64,000 bases of DNA from Mya arenaria. Lineage: Eukaryota > Mollusca > Bivalvia > Myida > Myidae. Below, piece by piece: positions 56,840 to 64,000 of this stretch. How positions within the stretch are numbered: the stretch's first letter is position 1; each line of letters begins with the position of its first letter. Under the pieces are notes generated by a model. That model worked only from the letters and a program-made list of their open reading frames with translations, searched no databases and was not told the origin of the DNA. Both the position numbers and the translations under genes were made by a program. The stretch spans positions 22,184,966-22,248,965 of the forward strand of contig NC_069125.1 in the NCBI RefSeq assembly GCF_026914265.1. Direction: 5' to 3'.

Positions 56840-59315
56840 TAGAGTGATGTTACTCTATTTACTTTGAAAAATCGGGTTGAAGCTACTCTATTTATTTTGA
56901 ACCTCTAGAGTGATGTTACTCTATTGACTTTGAACATCTAAGGTGATGTTACTCCATTTACTTTCAACATATAAGGTGATGCTACTCTATTTACTCTGAA
57001 CATCTAGAGTGATGTTACTATATTTACTTTGAACATTTGAGGTAATGTTACTCTATTTACTTTAAACATCTATAGTGATGTTACTTTATTTACTTTGAAC
57101 ATCTAGAGTGATGTTACTCTATTTACTTTGAACATCTAAGGTGATGTTACTCTACTTACTTTGAACAACTAGAGTGATGTTACTCTATTAACTTTTAACA
57201 TCTGAGGTGATGCTACTCTATTTACTTTGAACATCTAAGGTGGTGTTACTCTATTTACTTTGAACATCTAAGGTGATGTTACTCTATTTACTTTGAACAT
57301 CTAGAGTGATGTTACTCTTTTTTTTGAACATCTAGAGTGATGTTACTCTATTTACTTTGAACATCTAAGGTGATGTCACTCTTTTTACTTTGAACATCTA
57401 AGGTGATGTCACTCTTTTTACTTTGAACATCTAAGGTGATGTTACTCTATTAATTTTGAACATCTAGAGTGACATAACTCTATTTACCTTGAACATCTAG
57501 AGTGATATTACTTTATTTACTTTGAACATCTAGAGTAATGTTACTCTATTGACGTTGAACATCTAGAGTGATTTTACTCTATTTAATTTAAACATATGGG
57601 GTGATGTTACTCTATTTACTTTGAACACCTAGGGTGATGCTACTATATCTATTTTAACAACTAGGGCGTTATTACTACTCTATCTATTTTAAATATCTAG
57701 GGCGATGTCACTCTATCTATTTTTAACATCTTGGGTTGTCCGGTTAGCGCAGTGGTTAGCGCACTCGCTTCTCACCTAGGCGACCCGGGTTCGATTCCCG
57801 GCTTGGGCGCATGTGAGTTTGGTTTGTGGTCACCAAGCCGGACAAGTGGGTTTCCTCCGGGTTCTCCGGTTTCCCCCACAACACAAGACCACACTCTCGC
57901 GTAATATCGTGCCAACGAGAGTGATTAATATAATGTTGTAATAACTTGTTTCACAATCGTTGTAAAATAAATATGTTTAAACTAACATCTTGGGCGATGT
58001 CAATCAATTTACTTTAAACAAATAGGGCGACGTCACTCTACTAACTTTTAACTCCTAGGCGGATGTATCTCTATTAACTTTAAACATTTAGGGCAATGTC
58101 ACTCTATCTTAAGCAATTAGGGCGATGTCACTCTATTAATTCTAAACATTAAGGGCCATGCCATTCTATTAACTTTAAACTCTTAGGCGCATGTCACTCT
58201 ATTTACTTTAAACATTTAGGGCGATGTCACTCTATTTATTTTAAACATTTAGGGCCATGTCACTCTATTAACTTTAAACTCTTAGGCGCATGTCACTCTA
58301 TTTACTTTAAACATTTAGGGCGATGTCACTCTATTTACTTTAAACATTTAGGGCGATGTCACTCTATTAATTTTAAACATCTAGGGCGATGTCACTCTAT
58401 TTACTTTAAACATTTAGGGCGATGTCACTCTATTAACTTTAAACATTTAGGGCGATGTCACTCTATTAACTTTAAACATTTAGGGCGATGTCACTCTATT
58501 AACTTTAAACATTTAGGGCCATGTCACTCTATTTACTTTAAACATTTAGGGCGATGTCACTCTATTTACTTTAAACATTTAGGGCGATGTCACTCTATTT
58601 ACTTTAAGCATTTAGGACCATGTCACTCTATTTACTTTAAACATTTAGGGCCATGTCACTCTATTTACTTTAAACATTCAGGGCGATGTCACTCTATTAA
58701 CTTTAAACATTTAGGGCGATGTCACTCTATTAACTTTAAACATCTAGGGCGATGTCACTCTATTAACTTTAAACATTTAGGGCGATGTCACTCTATTTAC
58801 TTTAAACATTCAGGGCGATGTCACTCTATTAACTTTAAACATTTAGGGCGATGTCACTCTATTAACTTTAAACATCTAGGGCGATGTCACTCTATTAACT
58901 TTAAACATTTAGGGCGATGTCACTCTATTTACTTTAAACATTTAGGGCGATGTCACTCTATTAACTTTAAACATTTAGGGCGATGTCACTCTATTAACTT
59001 TAAACATTTAGGGCGATGTCACTCTATTTACTTTAAACATTCAGGGCGATGTCACTCTATTAACTTTAAACATTTAGGGCGATGCCACTCTATTACCATT
59101 AAGCATTTAGGGCGATGTCACTCTATTAACTTTAAACATCCAGGGCCATGCCACTCTATTAACTTTAAACTCTTAGACTCTAATTACTTTGAACTCCTAT
59201 GCGAATGGCACTCTATTTACTTTGAACTCTTAAGCGCATGTCACTCTAAATACTTTGAACTCCTATGCGGATGGCACTCTATTTACTTTGACCATCTAGG
59301 CGGATGGCACTCTAT
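56840..59315 (+). repeat. 33-bp satellite array with two sequence domains, interrupted by a SINE
   Basis: The period is 33 bp. The left domain (to about 57,650) has GATGTTACTCTATTTACTTT then GAACATCTAGAGT or AAGGT. The right domain (from about 57,990) has GATGTCACTCTATTAACTTT then AAACATTTAGGGC. Intermediate units (CTAGGGTGATGC, AGGGCGTTATT, TTAGGCGCATGTC) surround the switch, where the SINE is inserted. About 68 units in total. The terminal units at the right are degenerate. Stops occur in every frame. Confidence 0.97.
57736..57982 (+). mobile_element. tRNA-derived SINE with 12-bp target duplication
   Basis: The tRNA head has an A-box-like TAGCGCAGTGGTTAGCGCAC and a B-box GGGTTCGATTCC about 57,789-57,800, then a body with GTGGGTTTCCTCCGGGTTCT and CCGGTTTCCCCCACAACAC, and an A/T-rich tail. 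TAACATCTTGGG flanks it exactly on both sides (57,724-57,735 and 57,983-57,994) and belongs to the surrounding satellite. This proves insertion into a pre-existing array. The GTTTCCTCCGGGTTCTCCGG core resembles conserved central domains shared by metazoan SINEs (from memory). Confidence 0.9.
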
Positions 59316-60224
59316 TATGTTTCAATTGTGAATATATTTTTCTCCTAATAAGCATTATTGTAGTGATATGATGCTGTTAATTATCAATTGTGTAAATTGT
59401 CCGACAATATTTACCTGATACAGATCTTAATGCATTTATAGTTACTAAAATGTACGGTGATTACCGAAGGATATCAGTTTTCGTGAGCGATTTGTTCATT
59501 CCCTGTAAATTCTGTGACAATCTTAAACAAAGGTTGCCTATGTCCAATTATGTCATAATCAGTTTTAAAGTAAGTTTGATATCATGTTAAGGACTACTTA
59601 TATTTTTTTCCAGAAATATCTAGGTTGGAATGGCGGTCACATCAACCCTTTTCGATTTTTTTTTATTTTACTAGTATATATTGACAGTAGACCAAAAGTG
59701 CTTGATATGCACGAAGGTAATTCGCAGTCAACACGTATGTTGTAGCTCAGCATCTGTGAGGAAATACTCAAAATTCGAACATTTAATAATTTACAAAAGG
59801 GAGAATCAATAAAAGTATGTTAATTTTACTTAGATACAAGCGTGCAACCAACTGACTAATTGCATCAGTCATGAGTGAACTTTGAAATGACAATGCTTTT
59901 ATTTAACCACATGTATTAAACACAATGTCAGATTCGAACAAATCCGAATATATATTGAAAAACTATCTCAGCTATGAAGTTATGCTTATATAGGTCAGGA
60001 GATAAGGTCAACTCACGTAAAATAATCAACTAGTACCGTTTCTTTAAAATCGTCCATTGAAAGCAACGATATGCATCGGCTTGAGCGTTTTACATTGATT
60101 ATTGAGAAACACTAAAAGGACTAAATCAATACCGAACATAACAGTTGTCAAGAAGATAAATGTTATCGTAAGTAGTATGCTTATTATATAAAATGATTCT
60201 GTAGAACAGTAACAATCGCTTACT
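59316..60224. other. Spacer downstream of the protease relic
   Basis: AT-rich. I searched the minus strand for Asp-102 or GDSGG-type protease exons and found none. Confidence 0.4.
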
Positions 60225-60402
60225 CTAATTGGTTGACACAGTGTGCTGCTGTGACGAACCAACGGGAATGCACCAAAAGATGTACCAAATGAAGTCCAAC
60301 CCCAAGCAATAAGTGGAGACGGGCCAGGGGAGGGGATTGCTCAGAGTGGGTTTCGCCCACGATCTTGCCATAGTCTCGGAGTCCTTACCGAACCGGATCC
60401 AT
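60225..60402 (-). pseudogene. S1 serine protease His-57 exon, decayed
   Basis: On the minus strand the exon-like block contains activation-site I-V-G-E-T-H-S-E-Q and the catalytic-His block SRWFVTAAHCVNQL, 41 residues apart as in the S1 family, and ends at a consensus donor GTAAGC (60,224). Other landmarks fall in other frames: PLPWPVST (the P-W-x-V-S-L element) and G-T-S before the second half (where C42-G-G is expected). The frame shared by IVG and TAAHC lacks Cys-42, and a stop precedes IVG unless a later acceptor is used. This suggests several compensating frameshifts. No later exons (Asp, Ser) follow, so it is a pseudogene fragment of a second protease in a tandem cluster. Confidence 0.6.
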
Positions 60403-62028
60403 CTGGAGTTCATGGTTTTAAATATCTTAAACATGTAGTTTTATTTCTATGGCTAAATATATCAGGCGTTGTTGCATTTTATTTATTGGATTTTTTTACT
60501 CGAAAAGTTACTTGCCATTGTTGATATTATCTAAATCTGAAGGATGTTCACGATATCTGAAGTCCTTCAAAAATATTTTTTGTTGTTTTGCTGAAATATC
60601 TCCTTCAGGCGTACGAAATGTTTTCGTTTTAAATAATGATTATTGACATAAAATGTCGATATGTCATAATGTGTATGGCCCTTCGCCATCATGAAAGAAA
60701 GATGTCGGACGGAACGGATCGGGCCTTGATCCTACTACGTGGTTCCAAGCAATCGGGTTATGAAGGAGATTTTCTGGCGCTACGGAGAACCTCACAGCAC
60801 GGAGCAAAACCTTGTGGTTGTTGGGGGCCCGACAAACCACATAAGGCCAAACATCTAAATGGTAAAATACAACGTTTAACAGCTAGGTATATGCTCAACA
60901 TCACTCTTGTGAATAATACTGTGTACCGCCAGTTGGAAAAAGAAAACACTCAGGCATGTGCAAAACGGCACCAAGACAAATCTTACCGCTGCATTTTCAA
61001 ACCTGTGCATGTTAGTAGCTTTTTAACGGGGAAACGTACTGTACTGTGTGTGTAACACTTGCACGTGTGATCATTGAATTAAATGACTGTCATGGTGTTA
61101 AGGTTTAAACCACTCGGATATGCGCATGCCTACTATTTTGCATGTTCTCCTCAAGTGGTGATATTTTTGAATATTTCCCTTTTTGACGTGTATGATCGCC
61201 CCGCCATTTGGTGCATTTGTACACTTTCGCCCCACCACATGGCACATTTTAGCCGTTTCGCCGCGAAATTTCGAGAACACTAAATGGCAGAAGTCGTCTA
61301 CTTTATATTTCCAATATTACCTTTTAAACGAATCTGTGAGTGACAATGTATTCAAATGTAAGTCTCCCATTGAAATATATTTTATATGCTTTATGTTAGG
61401 GATATATCTGAATAAATATGCGTGTTTACACTAGAGCCTCTATGATTGAAAGCCACAGTAGACATTTGCTACCTTAATTTCTAAAGTTGAGGGAATAAAT
61501 ATATATGCTTAAAACACGGCCTTTCTCCTGAAACATACACACAATGAAGCAATTTTGAATATTTCTTTGCTCAACAACAAACACAAGCTTTAGTTATGTT
61601 TCCGTAAGAATTGTTAAACATATTAAAGAAATATTTTCACAGTATTGATGTGAAGTATTTGGCTACGCAATTATTAGACATCGGAAAACGTGTAACTGAT
61701 ATAACATTTCACATTCAAACTTGTTCATATTATGTCACTTAACAGCTTGTTTGATTTGCAAATACTTTAAAGTTACAATATATTATATTTAGTATGAGTT
61801 TATCATTTTTATTTGCATGAATAACATAATGAATAACACAGTTGTTTTTACAATGGCAAGTTTCCGGGAATAAGCACATTAAAATCGTTTATACACAAAC
61901 GCGGAATGAAGCTAAATACGTACCAAACATCAGTATATCTTGCATACGTTGTAATGTATTACATTCACATTGTCACAAGAATCGCAGTACGGAAATATTC
62001 CAATATAAATAAAACAAAACAGTTCATG
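60403..62028. other. Intergenic region with one unrecognised 139-codon frame
   Basis: The plus-strand frame 60,636-61,055 is the longest open frame outside the Polinton fossils. From its second ATG it reads MSDGTDRALILLRGSKQSGY and EGDFLALRRTSQHGAKPCGC. It is GC-richer than its surroundings, but I recognise no domain and no splice signals decide it. The opposite strand is also open in part. The rest is AT-rich intergenic sequence between two protease loci. Confidence 0.3.
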
Positions 62029-62193
62029 TTATTTAGTATTTATAACCGCTTTAAACCAGTCGGCGTAGAATGACGAACGTGTGTAGACGTTCGGGTAAGA
62101 CGGTGCGCACGTGCTGCTGCCTATGTAAGACGCGATACCTGTCAGCCTCCACTCATGTCCTACAGCGCACACCAGCGGGCCTCCGCTATCCCC
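62029..62193 (-). CDS. S1 chymotrypsin-like serine protease, terminal (Ser-195) exon
   Basis: The minus-strand frame GDSGGPLVCAVGHEWRLTGI continues ASYIGSSTCAPSYPNVYTRS and ends WFKAVINTK before a stop. GDSGGP carries catalytic Ser-195. Cys-201 and Cys-220, Ser-214 (GIAS) and P-N-V-Y-T are in place, and G-S-S-T-C is chymotrypsin-like. The acceptor CATGAAG is chosen because it joins A-C-S to G-D-S-G-G-P, restoring the invariant C-x-G-D-S-G-G-P spacing; a TTTGCAG acceptor upstream would insert nine residues. Asn replaces Gly at position 226. Likely a secreted digestive or immune endopeptidase. Confidence 0.9.
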   Translation of the reverse strand, partial: GDSGGPLVCAVGHEWRLTGIASYIGSSTCAPSYPNVYTRSSFYADWFKAVINTK

Positions 62194-62934
62194 CTTCATG
62201 AAATAAATGTGGTACTGCAAAGGTCGATTATACAGCCATAGAAATTAGATGCATTTTCTGCTCCGGAAGAATCTGTTTTAAAATATACTACTTATTATAT
62301 AATACGTATCGGCGTTCATACTCCAACTTCTCGTTAAGCTGTGTCATTTTCTTCTGTATTGCTATGTATTTGTGTGCAAGTTAAAAAATGATTCACCCTG
62401 CGTATGTAAATCATGTGCTTATGAACATTATAATGATTTTTATTTCCATAGAGTACTATTACGGATAAGTGGTCTAAATATGTACATTTGTAAATAATGT
62501 GTTATACTGACTGACTTTGTTTAAGGTTTGGTCAGAATTGAAGGAGTATTTTATATTCTATTGTGCTCACATTCTCTTAGAATTGAAGTTGATGTGCATA
62601 ATAGAATAATAACTAGTTTAAAAGTTTAGTTGAATCTGAATACCACCTTTTATTATGATGTACGTTTTATTCGCCGAATCAGTATGGTGGGTGGGATGGG
62701 TTGTGAGTGGGGTTTGAGTGGTGAGTGAGTGAGAGAGCGGACGGGTGTGTCGGCAGGTTGGGTAGGTGGACGGGCATGCGTGAGAGCGAGCGAACGAGTG
62801 CTATGCTATCATTCATATGATCTTTTTTGAATGTAACATCGAAGGAATCAAGTCGTTCAGCACTATGAGTGCTTTGATTTATTTAGGAGGGGAGAGAGGG
62901 TTACATCCCGTCTAGCATCAAATTCTGGATCTGT

Positions 62935-63060
62935 CCCTGCTGTAGATCTACCGGTCATTCCCTGCTGTAGATCTACCGGTCATTCCTTGCTGTAGATCTA
63001 CCGGTCATTCCCTGCTGTAGATCTACCAGCCATTCTCTGCTGTAGATATACCGGTCATTA
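62935..63060 (+). repeat. 25-bp minisatellite, five copies
   Basis: TGCTGTAGATCTACCGGTCA followed by TTCCC repeats five times, the last two with substitutions (ACCAGCC, AGATATACC). Lies in the protease intron. Confidence 0.9.
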
Positions 63061-63218
63061 TAAGTTCACCTTGTTGGTGATTAATCTTAAAGTGTTGCAA
63101 TAGTGTTTTCAAAGAAATAATCATTTGATGACAATATACATGTGTTGGCTGTGTGAACATTAGCTGCCGAAGTAAGATACATGTATGTGTGCGATATAAA
63201 AGATTCTTTACTACGGTG

Positions 63219-63357
63219 TATTATAACCTTTAGGCTGACACCCTCTAAATGTCTCCTCAATATTTGTCTTGAACTGAATTTGTTTGTATGCAAGAAATAC
63301 AAATATACAAATATTGACGAGACATTCAAAGGGTGTCAGCCTAAAGGTTATAATGCA
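63219..63357. mobile_element. Hairpin MITE with ~47-bp inverted repeats
   Basis: TTATAACCTTTAGGCTGACA then CCCTCTAAATGTCTCCTCAA on the left is inverse to TTGACGAGACATTCAAAGGG then TGTCAGCCTAAAGGTTATAA on the right. The loop is only about 45 bp. Almost the whole element is a stem-loop. Confidence 0.85.
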
Positions 63358-63759
63358 GCATTGTAAGTGTAATTATTAAAACCGTCAGTATATATTGTGT
63401 TCCTGTTGAACTTGAGTACATATATGTTTGTTTATAGAGTAAAAGGGCCATTACCTTGCAAATTCGGTAACCTAACATTTACCTATTGCGACATTTGATA
63501 GTTTTGTAAATTTTCTTATCTCTTAACTTTTGATGTTTTTGGTTTTGGTCCGTGTGCCAGGAAATTGTGATTGTTCATGTACTTTCCATTGTTACCTTTA
63601 CATGATATGTCGTTGTCTTAATTTATATGGTAGTCTTAAATGCAAAACAGACAGGATAAGAATTGCAAACTGTTTTTATCAAACTAAATGCTACCAAAAG
63701 ACGAGGCCCCGTCCAACTGCAATCGCTTATGACATGAAAATGTGTCCCTTTAAGCTTAC

Positions 63760-63902
63760 CGAGCAAGCGGAGGCCACGTGACTAAAGATACAAAGTTGCG
63801 AGTCGGATACGACATAGTTGTACACGCGACATTCGGTGTGGGAGAGGACCGTCATCTCGCTCTGTTGAAGGTAGTCGGAAAAGAAAGACTGGTCCACAGT
63901 GC
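63760..63902 (-). CDS. S1 chymotrypsin-like serine protease, penultimate exon
   Basis: Bounded by acceptor TTGTACAACAG and donor GTAAGC. The frame (two bases, then TVDQSFFSDYLQQSEMTVLS and HTECRVYNYVVSDSQLCIFS, HVASACS) covers the region from the conserved W-G-T loop to Cys-191. Cys-168 (T-E-C), Cys-182 (Q-L-C) and Cys-191 (A-C-S) are in place. Counting back from Ser-195, residue 189 at the base of the S1 pocket is Ser, as in chymotrypsin, rather than trypsin's Asp. The gene runs minus-strand; the exons with His-57 and Asp-102 should lie beyond the right edge. Confidence 0.85.
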
Positions 63903-64000
63903 CTGTTGTACAAAACAAGCATACATTTATAGATAAACAATAAAATAATAATAAATAAAAGTCATTTTCAAATCCCTCCATGCATGACAAAGTTAAACTC

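Larger units (their letters stand above)
62194..63759 (-). other. Last intron of the serine protease gene
   Basis: Bounded by donor GTAAGC (63,759) and acceptor CATGAAG (62,194). It contains G-rich low complexity (62,690-62,800; GTGAGTGAGTGAGAGAG), a 25-bp minisatellite, a hairpin MITE and, at 62,847-62,877, a solo element-X-type end (CAGCACTATGAGTGCTTTGA). Confidence 0.6.

Noticed and set aside
57736-57810. Working tRNA gene
   Set aside because: A and B boxes are clear, but the downstream body, A/T-rich tail and 12-bp target duplication show a tRNA-derived SINE.

Overview
The window is eukaryotic, AT-rich, almost free of long reading frames and dominated by repeats. It is most likely from a bivalve mollusc: it carries interspersed repeats beginning ACAAGAG and ending in a hairpin plus AGCTAAAA, with internal minisatellites, an architecture I associate with bivalve 'pearl'/Helentron-related elements. 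This is inference from repeat style; no species-level marker gene is present.

Layout. 0-12.4 kb: a 68-bp satellite array (1-2411) and a second array of the same satellite in opposite orientation (10.7-12.05 kb), with SINE, minisatellite and pearl-like elements between them. A candidate minus-strand gene starts at 12,381, and its first intron would hold the inverted array. A CRE/ETS-bearing, probably divergent promoter lies just upstream. 13.7-23.6 kb: a block whose two ends match the ends of a second element at 47.1-54.4 kb. Nested inside are Harbinger-like palindromic ends, a Mutator-like element with a 10-bp target duplication that splits an open exon-like frame, and a pearl-like element. 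26.2-27.8 kb: a PIF/Harbinger transposase relic and a very uniform 59-bp satellite.

29.6-56.4 kb: two fossil, deleted copies of one Polinton/Maverick-type element lie as a large inverted repeat, integrase ends outward. They differ by later insertions, so each serves as an empty-site control for the other. This defines a 3.7-kb element with AGGCCTAAAA ends (in the left copy) and a 7.3-kb element with terminal hairpins and no obvious target duplication (in the right copy). Between the arms is a candidate small two-exon gene with a YY1-like promoter (44.12-42.94 kb).

56.8-59.3 kb: a 33-bp satellite split by a tRNA-derived SINE with a perfect 12-bp target duplication. 60.2-64 kb: host S1 (chymotrypsin-fold) serine protease sequence on the minus strand. 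The last two exons of one gene are clear (the upstream His/Asp exons lie beyond the right edge), and a decayed His-57 exon of a second protease lies downstream, implying a tandem cluster.

Apart from the protease exons, host gene models rest on splice signals and frame alone and are tentative.
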